From the NCBI GenBank assembly GCA_943369355.1, contig CALRMX020000005.1, positions 62,001 through 126,000 on the forward strand: a stretch of 64,000 bases of DNA, written 5' to 3'. This document shows positions 9,006 through 18,199 of the stretch, piece after piece. A program made the position numbers and the translations under genes. Under the pieces are notes generated by a model. It worked only from the letters and a program-made list of their open reading frames with translations. It ran no database searches and had not been told where the DNA came from. Source of the stretch: UBA7662 sp943369355 (GTDB lineage: Bacteria > Bacteroidota > Bacteroidia > UBA7662). How positions within the stretch are numbered: the first letter of the stretch is position 1; each line of letters opens with the position of its first letter.

Positions 9006-10894
9006 ACTACTTTTTCATTATTCAAATAAATCCTACACCACCATTCAAAATTCATGAAACTCCAAATCAATAATCTGTGATTGATTCTATCATTGATGTG
9101 TTCATGAACTATTTTCTTCATGTAGTCCTGATTGATAAAATCGCTTGAAACTGTTTTATTCTCAAGCAACAATTCTTTGATGTAAGCAGCGTTTTCACCT
9201 CTATACCAACTTTCATCTGGAGCGCTAAATCCTTGTTTCTTTCTATTGATGATACGTTCTGGCATAAAACTCATCATTGCTTTACGCAAGATGTTCTTGC
9301 CATCGTCAAATTCCTGATAAACCTTGCGTTTGTCGCGAAAATCATTCTCATCTATTTTGAGCATTTTCTCAAGATTTCCTAGCTTATAGTGTACAGGTAT
9401 TTTTTGAGCAAAGTCTACCAAGGCATTGTCGAGAAACGGAAAGCGCTCTTCTAATCCATTTGCCATGGATAACTTATCTCCAACCAATAGTAGCCCAGGC
9501 AAAAAAGTTTTAGCCTCAAAATAGAGGGAATTATTGATATGATCTTCAGGAGAATCATATCTCAATGTGTTGTTAAAAGTAAATACTCGTTCAAATATTT
9601 CTCTAGGTTCTGAGAAATCAACCTTAGATCGTACTGCAGCGGTAAATAGCTGCTCTCTTTGGTTATCTGGTACAAGTCGTTGCCAAAAATCATAATACAA
9701 ATCAAAAAATTCAGTTTGACTTACCGATTTAAATATCCGATAATACCTCCATGGATATCCGCCAAACAACTCATCTCCACCTGTACCTTGTAAACAAACT
9801 TTTACAAACTTTGAAGCTAGTCTGGAAATGTAATAATTGGGATAACTCATCCCGACTCTCAAGTCCTCCAGATGATATACTACCCGAGGCAAGGACCATC
9901 GAATATCCCCTGCATTCAGTACCTGTTCGTAGTGTTCGGTTTTGAAATGGTTAGCCATCAATTCAGCATCACGTCGTTCATCGTAATTGGCTTCAACACC
10001 TGTTACTTCGCTCATATCAAAGCCACAAGTAAAGGTGGCTAAACGACTTACATGTCCTGAGGCAAGTGCGGCTATCGAACCAGAATCCATCCCTCCGGAG
10101 AGATACGACCCTACAGGAACATCAGCAACCATTTGGCGTGCAACTGCATTTCTAAAGAGTCGTTCAGTTTCAGCTTTTGCTTCTTCGAAGGATATTCTGT
10201 TATCTGCTTTAGAGAAATCATAATCCCACCATGAATGGTGCTTCACATAGGTACTAGAAGCATCAATTTTAACCGTATTGGCTGGTGGTAGCATCCAAAC
10301 TCCCTCGAAAAGAGTTTGGAATGTAAACATATTTTGAAAAGTGAAGTATTCGTTCAGTGCGGAAAGATTCGGCTTAACTTGAAATGCTGGATGCTGAATT
10401 ATTGCTTTAATTTCGGAGCCAAATACCAGTGCTTTTCCTGTGAACCAATAATACAGCGGTTTCACTCCGAATCTGTCTCGAGATAGGTAAAGGGCCCGTT
10501 CTGTAACACTCCATGCACCTACCGCGAACATCCCATCTAGTCGCTCGAAAAAAGATGGCCCATATTCAGCCAATCCCTCAACAATTACTTCCGTATCTGT
10601 TGTCGAAACAAACTCGTGTCCTTTAGCTTGTAATTCTTGCTTTAATTCTAAAAAATTATAAATACATCCGTTGAACACAACAACCCATTCACCGTTTTTA
10701 GAGGTCATAGGTTGTGCTCCTTTCGGAGAAACATCCAGAATTGCAAGCCTTCTGTGTGCTAAAGCAATATTCTCATGCGTGTAATACCCATCACCGTCTG
10801 GCCCACGGTGTGCAATGGCATCGGCCATACGTTTAAGTGACGTCAAACCAAATGGTTCACCGTTCAAATTGAACACACCTACAATACCACACAT
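9002..10894 (-). CDS. asnB: Asparagine synthase (glutamine-hydrolysing), second full copy in the locus
   Basis: This 630-residue AsnB has the MCGIVGVFN N-terminus with nucleophile Cys2, an AHRGPDGDGY motif, the PP-loop LSGGMDSGS near residues 266-274, LQGTGGDELFGGYPW, and GDKLSMANGLEERFPFLD. It differs clearly from the copy at 1532-3445, for example LGDKLSMANGLEERFPFLD against VKVDRAAMSVSLEGREPLLD, so the two are not a recent duplication. It lies just after a DegT aminotransferase (1 bp gap) and just before an acyltransferase. A role in amidating a uronic acid or a substituent is inferred from position. Plain asparagine synthesis remains possible. Confidence 0.9.
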   Translation of the reverse strand: MCGIVGVFNLNGEPFGLTSLKRMADAIAHRGPDGDGYYTHENIALAHRRLAILDVSPKGAQPMTSKNGEWVVVFNGCIYNFLELKQELQAKGHEFVSTTDTEVIVEGLAEYGPSFFERLDGMFAVGAWSVTERALYLSRDRFGVKPLYYWFTGKALVFGSEIKAIIQHPAFQVKPNLSALNEYFTFQNMFTFQTLFEGVWMLPPANTVKIDASSTYVKHHSWWDYDFSKADNRISFEEAKAETERLFRNAVARQMVADVPVGSYLSGGMDSGSIAALASGHVSRLATFTCGFDMSEVTGVEANYDERRDAELMANHFKTEHYEQVLNAGDIRWSLPRVVYHLEDLRVGMSYPNYYISRLASKFVKVCLQGTGGDELFGGYPWRYYRIFKSVSQTEFFDLYYDFWQRLVPDNQREQLFTAAVRSKVDFSEPREIFERVFTFNNTLRYDSPEDHINNSLYFEAKTFLPGLLLVGDKLSMANGLEERFPFLDNALVDFAQKIPVHYKLGNLEKMLKIDENDFRDKRKVYQEFDDGKNILRKAMMSFMPERIINRKKQGFSAPDESWYRGENAAYIKELLLENKTVSSDFINQDYMKKIVHEHINDRINHRLLIWSFMNFEWWCRIYLNNEKVV

Positions 10895-10895
10895 T

Positions 10896-12044
10896 CTATA
10901 ACGACTTAAGTACGTCTACTACGTATTGATAGTCTTCGGCTACCATCCTGTTATGTAAAGGAATAGCCATAGATAAGTCGTTGGCTGCCTGAGCACCCGG
11001 ATAATCCGAGGCCTTTAAATTGTATTTATCGGCATAATAATTCAACATATGAACTGCATGGGTACCAGGGCGCGTAGAGATTCCAAATTCCTGCAGTTTC
11101 TCCATGATATCATTCCTGCGCATGGGTGCTTTTGATTCATCTACAAACGTGACGAATGACTGCCAACCATGTTTAAAGTCAGAACTAAATTGAGGGGTGC
11201 GTAACCAGCTGACATCTTTAAGTTGTTCAGAATACCAAGCAGCCCATTTTGCCCTCTCATCAATAAACTGATCTAACTTTTTTAACTGTACCACACCTAC
11301 CGCTCCTTGCAAGTCGGTCATGCGATAGTTGTATCCCAACATATTGAAATCAGGCAAGATATAAGGGCGGGGACCGTGGTGACGTTGTTCTTCTGAAATA
11401 GACGCGCCATGATTTCTAAGCATACCAATTACTTCCGCCAAATGATCATCATTAGTTGTAATCATGCCACCTTCACCAGTCGTCACTGATTTGCGAGGAT
11501 GAAAACTAAAGCAACCGATGGTTCCCAGAGCACCAGCTGATACTCCTTTGTATGCTGCACCTGCCGCACAGGCTCCATCTTCAACCAGAGGAATGTTTCC
11601 AGAAATGGCTTTAATGGCATCCATGTTCGCACAAAGTCCGAACAGGTGTACAGGTATTATTGCCTTTGTTTTTGAAGTGATACGTTTTTTTAAGTCCTCT
11701 GGATCCATGTTAAATGTAACTGGATCAACATCTGCAAAAACAACATTGGCGCCACAATAGAGCACAACGTTCGCTGTTGATACCCATGTAAACGCAGGAA
11801 CAATCACCTCGTCGCCAGGCCCTACGTTTAGAGCTACTAAAGCCAAATGTAAGGCCGTAGTTGCACTGGTTACTGCGAGTGCATGCTTAACCTGATGCCG
11901 TTCGGCAAATAACTGCTCGAATTCGCGAACTTTTGGACCAGATGTTAACCAACCATTTACCAATGGTTCACGGGTGGCTTGCCATTCTTCGTCGCCAGTA
12001 ACTGGCAATGAAATCGGAATATTTCTTTTGGTGGTAATATTCAT
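10896..12044 (-). CDS. DegT/DnrJ/EryC1/StrS-family sugar aminotransferase (PLP)
   Basis: The 382-residue protein carries the family signature: SATTALHLAL near residues 60-69, DEVIVPAFTWVSTANVV, the conserved VEDGACAAGA, and the PLP-lysine motif FSFHPRKSVTTGEGG near residues 179-193. Family members transfer an amino group from glutamate to a keto-sugar nucleotide. It follows the hydroxyglutarate oxidase by 1 bp and lies in the same operon as the WbpB-like oxidoreductase, so it may be the enzyme that aminates the 3-keto-uronate (WbpE role) or a 4-keto sugar made by RfbB. Another member at 27537-28664 is closer to WbpE in sequence, so the assignment between the two is open. Confidence 0.85.
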   Translation of the reverse strand: MNITTKRNIPISLPVTGDEEWQATREPLVNGWLTSGPKVREFEQLFAERHQVKHALAVTSATTALHLALVALNVGPGDEVIVPAFTWVSTANVVLYCGANVVFADVDPVTFNMDPEDLKKRITSKTKAIIPVHLFGLCANMDAIKAISGNIPLVEDGACAAGAAYKGVSAGALGTIGCFSFHPRKSVTTGEGGMITTNDDHLAEVIGMLRNHGASISEEQRHHGPRPYILPDFNMLGYNYRMTDLQGAVGVVQLKKLDQFIDERAKWAAWYSEQLKDVSWLRTPQFSSDFKHGWQSFVTFVDESKAPMRRNDIMEKLQEFGISTRPGTHAVHMLNYYADKYNLKASDYPGAQAANDLSMAIPLHNRMVAEDYQYVVDVLKSL

Positions 12045-12045
12045 A

Positions 12046-13251
12046 TTAATTGAGATCGGTTAAATAATTATCAATAATGTAGCTGGCAATCGCCAACGAT
12101 GATGTTGCTCCTGGTGAAGGAGCATTAAGTACGTGCACTTGATTCCCTTCACGCTCCACATTAAAATCCATGAGGAGTTTACCTGCAGGATCCATGGCTT
12201 GTGCACGCACACCAGCCGAGCCTTTCACCAACATACTTGCTTCTACCTCAGGAATCATCACTTTGGCTTTAGCAATGAAAGATGCCATTGAAAGAGAAGA
12301 AGCAAATTCACCTATGGCGAAAGTAAAATTCTTGCGGAGAAAATTTAAAAAACCAACATAGGTGAGACTTTCGAAGGTGTCTTTGAGATTGATATCACTA
12401 TTGGTATATCCCTCACGCTTGAAAGCCAATACCGCATTAGGGCCAACTTCGCGTTCGCCAGAAACCATACGAGTGAAGTGAACCCCTAAAAAAGGATACT
12501 TGATATCGGGCACCGGATAAATAAGGTGGTTTACCATCTTGTTAAACTCTGGCTTAAAGCTGAGATATTCACCTCTAAATGGAACAATCCGTAAGGGTCC
12601 TTTTTTACCAGTAAACCCTTTATACGCTCTATCCGAATGCAAGCCAGTACAACTTACCAAACGGTCGAAAGTTAGGGTATTCGTTGCTGTTTGAATGGTG
12701 ATTTCACCAGTTTGCGTTTGATTCACCGACCATACCGGGCTACTAAAATGTACTTGGCCACCACGTTCTTCAATGAGGGCCACCAATTTTTTCATCACAC
12801 CCTTGTAGTCGGCAATACCCTCTTCAGGTACCAAAAGGGCTTCTGCCGCCTGCACCATCGGCTCACGTTGGCGCAATTCTGATTTGCTCAAGAATTTTAA
12901 TCCTTGTAAACCATTGGCTTCACCTCTTTTGGCTAATTCATGCAAGGTTTGGTTTTGTTGCTCATTCGCTGCCAAAACTACTTTACCGCAAATTTCATGA
13001 GTAATGTCGTGCTCCCGGCAAAACGCGGTCATTTCGCGTATGCCCTCTACTGCCAATTTCGCTTTAAGTGAACCTGGTTGATAGTATAGGCCGCAATGAA
13101 GAACTCCACTGTTTCTGCCCGATTGGTGCATACCTGGATGGGCTTCCTTTTCAAATAAATCAAGCTGAATACCGGGATACTTCAGCAATAATTTATAAGC
13201 GGTTGCTAACCCTATTAGGCCCCCACCAATGACTGCAATACGTTTCTTCAT
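12046..13251 (-). CDS. lhgO: L-2-hydroxyglutarate oxidase (FAD-dependent, LhgO family)
   Basis: This 401-residue flavoprotein starts with the dinucleotide-binding motif AVIGGGLIGLATAY and continues with SGRNSGVLHCGLYY, a FAD/DAO-family signature specific to LhgO, then LRIVPFRGEYL, IYPVPD and GVHFTRMV. LhgO oxidises L-2-hydroxyglutarate to 2-oxoglutarate and passes electrons to the membrane quinone pool. It lies between a DegT aminotransferase and an SDR inside the nucleotide-sugar operon. WbpB-type enzymes regenerate their NAD+ by reducing 2-oxoglutarate to 2-hydroxyglutarate, so this gene may recycle that by-product. This functional link is inference; the family assignment is firm. Confidence 0.88.
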   Translation of the reverse strand: MKKRIAVIGGGLIGLATAYKLLLKYPGIQLDLFEKEAHPGMHQSGRNSGVLHCGLYYQPGSLKAKLAVEGIREMTAFCREHDITHEICGKVVLAANEQQNQTLHELAKRGEANGLQGLKFLSKSELRQREPMVQAAEALLVPEEGIADYKGVMKKLVALIEERGGQVHFSSPVWSVNQTQTGEITIQTATNTLTFDRLVSCTGLHSDRAYKGFTGKKGPLRIVPFRGEYLSFKPEFNKMVNHLIYPVPDIKYPFLGVHFTRMVSGEREVGPNAVLAFKREGYTNSDINLKDTFESLTYVGFLNFLRKNFTFAIGEFASSLSMASFIAKAKVMIPEVEASMLVKGSAGVRAQAMDPAGKLLMDFNVEREGNQVHVLNAPSPGATSSLAIASYIIDNYLTDLN

Positions 13252-13257
13252 TAAAAA

Positions 13258-14238
13258 TTACCCCTTATCAACACCGGTTGCAATGCGCCATTCGATTAAC
13301 TTCAACAATCCTTCGCGGAGGCTATACTTGTATTTAAAACCTATTTCTTTTTCTGCCTTAACTCTAGAACCTATCCGATTTTGAACTAATGCTCTTGCAT
13401 CGTCGGCAGAATAAGGCTTGTATGTTACTTTGAGATCTGATTTTTTCAACTCAAGAATTAGTTCACACAATTCTTTAATTGAAGTTTGGACCTCAGTACC
13501 AACATTATACATGCCGAAGTTAATATCTGACTTGAGCGCGTCGACATTACAGCGTGCTACGTCTTCGACATAAATGAAGTCATAGGCCTGACTTCCATCA
13601 CCGTTTATTATGGGTGGTTCGTTGGCTTCTATTTTGTTAAGCATGATTGGCACTACGCCCGTGTAAGCAGCCGTTTGATCTTGGTGTGGACCGTATACGT
13701 TCATGTAACGTAATCCCACCACTGGCAAGCCATATCTGTCGTTGAATGCAGTAGCCATTGCTTCGCCTGCAATTTTGGTAGCACCGTAGAAATTCTTGTT
13801 GTTGAAAGGATGATTCTCTGTCATAGGAAGCTCAACAGCATCGCCATAAACTGATGCCGAAGAAGACCATACTAGTTTTTTGACATTGTGACGAACACAA
13901 GCTTCCAAAACATTGAATGTACCTGCTATGTTCACTTCGAAAGCAGTCCTTGGATAATCTTTACAATGGAGTAACCACATTGCGGCGAGACTAATTACAT
14001 AATCCTTGCCTTTAACAGCTGCATCGAGAATATCTAAGTCTCGAATATCACCACCTATAGGGAAAATACTACAACGTGGGTCTTTTAATTGTTCAGTTAA
14101 ATAAGATCTTTCGCCCCTTGCAAAATTGTCGTAAACCACCACTTCTGCAACATCTTCTTTCAACAGTTCGGCAACAACAAAACTGCCAATGAAACCAGCT
14201 CCGCCTATTACCAGAATTTTAGAATTTTTAATATCCAT
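13258..14238 (-). CDS. NAD-dependent epimerase/dehydratase (extended SDR), sugar-nucleotide modifying
   Basis: The 326-residue protein has the Rossmann motif GGAGFIGS at residues 12-19, SSSASVYGD with the catalytic Ser, and the active-site FYGATKIAGE with the Tyr-x3-Lys pair. This is the layout of UDP-glucose 4-epimerase-like extended SDRs. The MWLLHCKDYPRTAFEVNIAG segment is not that of RfbB or WbpP, so the substrate is uncertain; UDP-sugar 4-epimerisation is the default guess. It lies 3 bp after the WbpB-like gene and 6 bp before lhgO, in an otherwise co-directional diamino-uronate pathway. Confidence 0.75.
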   Translation of the reverse strand: MDIKNSKILVIGGAGFIGSFVVAELLKEDVAEVVVYDNFARGERSYLTEQLKDPRCSIFPIGGDIRDLDILDAAVKGKDYVISLAAMWLLHCKDYPRTAFEVNIAGTFNVLEACVRHNVKKLVWSSSASVYGDAVELPMTENHPFNNKNFYGATKIAGEAMATAFNDRYGLPVVGLRYMNVYGPHQDQTAAYTGVVPIMLNKIEANEPPIINGDGSQAYDFIYVEDVARCNVDALKSDINFGMYNVGTEVQTSIKELCELILELKKSDLKVTYKPYSADDARALVQNRIGSRVKAEKEIGFKYKYSLREGLLKLIEWRIATGVDKG

Positions 14239-14241
14239 ATA

Positions 14242-15252
14242 TCAATTGTTTGCTTTGTAAATTCTTTCAATGATGTCTACCACTTTTAAGCCTTCTAAAG
14301 CATTGGTAGTAATATTTGCTCTTTGGTTAAGTACATCTACCACATTATCAATTACAAAATTGTGGTTTTGCGCAGAGCCTTTGTATGCGCCGTAATCGTT
14401 TCCTGGATTAGTTGGTGCAAGCTGGGGCATTTCATAATCCTTCACGTGGCAATATTCTACTTTATCCATGTACTGACCACCTATCTTAATTGCACCGTTT
14501 TCGGCGATGATGGTCATGCTACTTTCCAAATTTTTATTCCACACAGCTGTCGAAAAATTAAGAACCCCACTTCCTCCGTTTAAAAAGTCAAAGGTTACGT
14601 ATCCTGAATCTTCAAAATCTGTTAGGTCGTTGTGATTGAAATCATAAAATCTGCTGCTGATATTTGCTAAATCGCCAAAAAGCCAATACAGAATGTCGAT
14701 AAAGTGAGAGAATTGCGTAAACAGCGTTCCTCCATCAAGCTGTTTGTTACCATGCCAACTGCCAGCTTTATAATATCTATCGTCTCTATTCCAATAGCAG
14801 TTTAGCTGAACCATGAATATTTTGCCTAAACGCCCACTCTCTACCATTTCTTTAATCCAAACCGAAGGTGGGGAATACCGATTCTGCATTACGGCAAATA
14901 CATGACGATGAACGTTCAGTGCTTTAAAAATAACCTTTTCGGCATCGGCCTTATTCAAAGCCATCGGTTTTTCTATCACTACATGTTTTCTTGCTTCTAA
15001 TGCCATTAGTGCCTGCTCGGCATGAAAGCCATTAGGAGTGGCAATATTGATTACGTCAATATCTAAATTGGCAGCAAGCAGTTCTTCCAACGATTTGAAA
15101 AAAGGCACATCCAAATCAACTAAACCCAAGTCGTCACGATTGCGAACATCTGCCAAAGCTATTAATTCTGCTTCTTCATTTCGACGAATCATTTCGGCGT
15201 GACGTTTGCCGATGTGACCGCACCCAACTACTGCAAATTTTACCTTCTTCAT
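14242..15252 (-). CDS. Gfo/Idh/MocA-family oxidoreductase, probable UDP-N-acetylglucosaminuronate 3-dehydrogenase (WbpB/WlbA type)
   Basis: The 336-residue protein opens with the NAD-binding motif VGCGHIGKRHAEM, followed by IATPNGFHAEQAL and the family EKP motif in HVVIEKPMALN. The MQNRYSPP and GGTLFTQFSHFIDILYWL segments match WlbA/WbpB-like enzymes. These oxidise C3 of UDP-N-acetylglucosaminuronic acid, giving the 3-keto sugar that a WbpE-type aminotransferase and a WbpD-type acetyltransferase then convert. The acetyltransferase gene lies directly upstream with an ATGA overlap and a TviB-type 6-dehydrogenase two genes further up. Known members recycle tightly bound NADH with 2-oxoglutarate. 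Confidence 0.82.
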   Translation of the reverse strand: MKKVKFAVVGCGHIGKRHAEMIRRNEEAELIALADVRNRDDLGLVDLDVPFFKSLEELLAANLDIDVINIATPNGFHAEQALMALEARKHVVIEKPMALNKADAEKVIFKALNVHRHVFAVMQNRYSPPSVWIKEMVESGRLGKIFMVQLNCYWNRDDRYYKAGSWHGNKQLDGGTLFTQFSHFIDILYWLFGDLANISSRFYDFNHNDLTDFEDSGYVTFDFLNGGSGVLNFSTAVWNKNLESSMTIIAENGAIKIGGQYMDKVEYCHVKDYEMPQLAPTNPGNDYGAYKGSAQNHNFVIDNVVDVLNQRANITTNALEGLKVVDIIERIYKANN

Positions 15253-15833
15253 TGGTTCAACTTCCTCACTTTTCCGTGTTCCAAAACATATTCATCATTC
15301 GTTTCCGGACAAAATGCCTTACCGGCTCCGTCAAATTGTAAACGATGCCCGTACTCACTCATCCATCCCATTTGCCTTGCTGGGTTACCCACTACTAGCG
15401 CATAAGCTGGAACCGTTTTAGTTACAACCGCACCTGCTCCGATAAATGCAAAAGGCCCTATGTCGTGACCGCATACAATTGTAGCGTTGGCACCAATGCT
15501 AGCTCCTTTACCTACATGCGTTTTCGCATATTCCGCCTTTCTATTCACGGCAGAACGTGGATTAATCACGTTGGTGAATACACAAGATGGCCCCAGAAAA
15601 ACATCGTCACCACAAGTAACTCCTGTGTAAATGCTGACGTTGTTCTGAATTTTTACATTCTTACCCAACACAACATCAGGAGAAATAACCACGTTTTGTC
15701 CTATATTACATTTCTCGCCAATGATACAATTCGGCATAATGTGACTAAAATGCCAAATTTTAGTCCCAGTACCGATGATACAGCCTTCATCTATTACAGC
15801 TGTTTCGTGAGCGAAATAATCCTGACTAGACAT
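15249..15833 (-). CDS. UDP-2-acetamido-3-amino-2,3-dideoxy-glucuronate N-acetyltransferase (WbpD/WlbB type)
   Basis: The protein is about 194 residues long from the ATG at 15833, giving MSSQDYFAHETAVID, the usual N-terminus of the family; an in-frame ATG at 15857 would reach 32 bp into the upstream gene. Hexapeptide repeats form a left-handed beta-helix: TKIWHFSHIMPNCIIG, CNIGQNVVISPDVVLG, VKIQNNVSIYTGVTCGDDVFLG, then GASIGANATIVCG and YALVVGNPARQMGWM. WbpD and WlbB acetylate the 3-amino group of the diamino-uronic acid. The C-terminal extension after residue 160 contains FCPETNDEYVL, seen in many family members. The start overlaps the WbpP-like stop by 8 bp (ATGTCTAG). Confidence 0.87.
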   Translation of the reverse strand: MSSQDYFAHETAVIDEGCIIGTGTKIWHFSHIMPNCIIGEKCNIGQNVVISPDVVLGKNVKIQNNVSIYTGVTCGDDVFLGPSCVFTNVINPRSAVNRKAEYAKTHVGKGASIGANATIVCGHDIGPFAFIGAGAVVTKTVPAYALVVGNPARQMGWMSEYGHRLQFDGAGKAFCPETNDEYVLEHGKVRKLNQ

Positions 15834-16824
15834 AGGGGTTATTTTTATACCATTCATACGCCAGTTTCAACCCTTCTTTTGCACTAAAAATTGGATCATA
15901 GCCAATTAACTTTCCAGCTTTCGAAATATCTGCCAATGACGCCCGAACATCACCCGGACGTTCTGCCTTGTATTCTGGCAATAAGTCTGGATAACCTGCT
16001 ATTTCGGTAATGAGTTTCCACAGCTCGTTTAGCGTTGTACGACCACCTGCTGCAATATTCACTACCTCATGCTTCGTCAAGTCAGGCGTATGCAACATTG
16101 CTTTTATGTTGGCTTGAATAGCGTTCTCAACAAATGTAAAATCACGAGATGTTTCGCCATCACCATTGATAATGGGTGATTTACGTTGCATAGCCGCTGC
16201 AATAAAAATCGGAATTACCGCAGCATAGGGATTTAACGGATTTTGACGAGGTCCAAAAATGTTAAAGTAACGCAACCCCACAGTGTGCAGGCCATAAACA
16301 CGACTAAAAACATCGGCATACAGCTCATTGACCCATTTTGTTACCGCATACGGACTTAACGGCCTACCTTCGTTTCCTTCTACTTTTGGAAGTAATGGAC
16401 TGTCGCCATAACTTGATGAAGACGCTGCATAAACAAATCTTTTCACCGTTTTCGACTCTTTGACAGCCACAAGCATGTTTAAAAAGCCGCTTATGTTAAC
16501 AGCATTCGACGTAATTGGATCGTTGATAGAGCGTGGCACACTACCTAAAGCGGCTTGGTGCGAAACATAATCGATTCCTTCTAAAGCTTTTTGACAATCC
16601 TCCAAGTTTCGGATGTCACCTTCAATTAATTCAAAATTTGGGTGTATAAGATAACTTTCTAAATTCTCTCTGTATCCATTTGAGAAGTTATCGAGTACCC
16701 GAACGGTTCCAGCTCCATTTCGCAAGAGGTAGTCCACGAGGTTAGAGCCAATAAAGCCGGCTCCCCCAGTGATTAAAAACTTTAGCCCATTAAGTGGCTT
16801 GTCATGGTAAATCAACTGACTCAT
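15826..16824 (-). CDS. UDP-N-acetylglucosamine 4-epimerase-like SDR (WbpP/TviC type)
   Basis: The 332-residue protein carries the Rossmann motif GGAGFIGSNLVD near residues 19-30, HQAALGSVPRSINDP, ASSSSYGD, and SPYAVTKWVNE with the catalytic Tyr-x3-Lys. The GSVPRSI and NISGFLNML segments are typical of the WbpP/TviC/Gne group, which interconverts UDP-GlcNAc and UDP-GalNAc or their uronic acids. It sits between the TviB-type dehydrogenase (TAATG overlap) and the WbpD-type acetyltransferase, the usual setting for making UDP-GalNAcA. Whether it acts before or after C6 oxidation cannot be told from sequence. Confidence 0.85.
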   Translation of the reverse strand: MSQLIYHDKPLNGLKFLITGGAGFIGSNLVDYLLRNGAGTVRVLDNFSNGYRENLESYLIHPNFELIEGDIRNLEDCQKALEGIDYVSHQAALGSVPRSINDPITSNAVNISGFLNMLVAVKESKTVKRFVYAASSSSYGDSPLLPKVEGNEGRPLSPYAVTKWVNELYADVFSRVYGLHTVGLRYFNIFGPRQNPLNPYAAVIPIFIAAAMQRKSPIINGDGETSRDFTFVENAIQANIKAMLHTPDLTKHEVVNIAAGGRTTLNELWKLITEIAGYPDLLPEYKAERPGDVRASLADISKAGKLIGYDPIFSAKEGLKLAYEWYKNNPYV

Positions 16825-18131
16825 TACAACCGATTATCGACCATTTCTAAAGGCAAAACACCTTTAACATCGTAAAGAACAGCATTTTCAGCACTCAATT
16901 TTTTCAAATCTAGCTTCCGAAAAGCCTCATGCGCTACCGCTAAAACGATTGCATCATAGGTAGCACCTTCCGTTAACTCATTCAAGACTTTAATTCCGTA
17001 TTCGTGAGAAACTTCGGCCGGATTCGCCCAAGGATCAAACACATCTAGTTGAACTCGATAGCTTTCAAATTCCTTGAGTATATCAATTACCCGAGTGTTT
17101 CGTACGTCAGGACAGTTTTCTTTAAACGTAAATCCTAAGACAAGTACCTTGGCACCTTTTACTTGAATGTCTTTTTTCACCATGTGTTTTACCACCTGGT
17201 CGGCCACATATCCGCCCATAGAGTCGTTCAGTCGCCTTCCTGCTAAGATAATTTCAGGATGATAGCCTAATTCTTGCGCCTTTTGAGCCAAGTAATATGG
17301 ATCTACACCTATACAATGTCCACCGACTAGTCCGGGCTTAAATTTTAAGAAATTCCATTTGGTACCCGCAGCTTCCAGAACCTCATGGGTGTCAATTCCC
17401 ATCAAGTTGAAAATTTTAGCCAACTCATTAACGAAGGCGATGTTGATGTCGCGTTGTGAGTTTTCGATTACTTTGGCAGCTTCGGCGACCTTAATGCTTG
17501 AGGCTTTGTGCGTACCAGCGACGATTACAGAGTTATACAGCTCATCCACATAAGTAGCCACCTCAGGTGTTGAACCGGAAGTTACCTTTAGTATTTTGGA
17601 GACGGTATGCTCTTTATCGCCTGGATTAATTCTTTCCGGAGAATATCCTGCAAAAAAATCGGCATTGTATTTTAAGCCACTTATTCGCTCAAGCACAGGA
17701 ATACACTCATCCTCGGTTACCCCAGGATATACAGTGGATTCATACACTACCACATCACCCTTCTTCAGTACTTTTCCAACCGTTTCGCTTGCCTTGTAAA
17801 GCGGAGTTAAATCAGGTCGATTATGCTTATCCGTCGGCGTTGGCACCGTAATTACGAATACATTACAATCGCTGATAGCACCAATTGCTGAATTCAGCAC
17901 CAAGCCTGTTCCTTTGGCATTGCCAATGTGAGAACTTACCACAACTTGTTTCAGCGTGGCCTCGTCTACTTCGAGGGTTGAATCGACATGTTTTTTTAGC
18001 GATTCTATTCTTTGATTGTTGATATCGAACCCAATCACTGGATACTTTTTGGCGAATTCAACAGCCAAAGGCAATCCTACATAACCCAATCCGATTACAG
18101 CTATTTTAGCATTTTCCGTTTTAAAATTCAT
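16824..18131 (-). CDS. tviB: UDP-N-acetyl-hexosamine 6-dehydrogenase (TviB/WbpO type)
   Basis: The 435-residue protein has the NAD-binding motif IAVIGLGYVGLPLAVEF, VITVPTPTDKHNRPDL, VYESTVYPGVTEDE, and the catalytic Cys in GGHCIGVDPYYLAQKA. The GHCIGVDPYYL form separates TviB/WbpO/WbpA enzymes from UDP-glucose dehydrogenase, which has GGSCFPKD as at 28815-30137. It oxidises C6 of UDP-GlcNAc or UDP-GalNAc to the uronic acid, the first committed step for the diamino-uronates expected here. It is the first sugar gene after the winged-helix regulator, separated by a 95-bp leader with a hairpin. Confidence 0.9.
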   Translation of the reverse strand: MNFKTENAKIAVIGLGYVGLPLAVEFAKKYPVIGFDINNQRIESLKKHVDSTLEVDEATLKQVVVSSHIGNAKGTGLVLNSAIGAISDCNVFVITVPTPTDKHNRPDLTPLYKASETVGKVLKKGDVVVYESTVYPGVTEDECIPVLERISGLKYNADFFAGYSPERINPGDKEHTVSKILKVTSGSTPEVATYVDELYNSVIVAGTHKASSIKVAEAAKVIENSQRDINIAFVNELAKIFNLMGIDTHEVLEAAGTKWNFLKFKPGLVGGHCIGVDPYYLAQKAQELGYHPEIILAGRRLNDSMGGYVADQVVKHMVKKDIQVKGAKVLVLGFTFKENCPDVRNTRVIDILKEFESYRVQLDVFDPWANPAEVSHEYGIKVLNELTEGATYDAIVLAVAHEAFRKLDLKKLSAENAVLYDVKGVLPLEMVDNRL

Positions 18132-18199
18132 ATGACTTTACTTCATAAGTTTACACAGCTTCGCCCCGTCACTCCCAGGAGCAACTAAGGAAATAAGTC

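Noticed and set aside
18132..18181. RfaH ops-like element before tviB
   Set aside because: Only part of the element is similar. It is too weak to list as a site and is mentioned only as a question with the leader hairpin.
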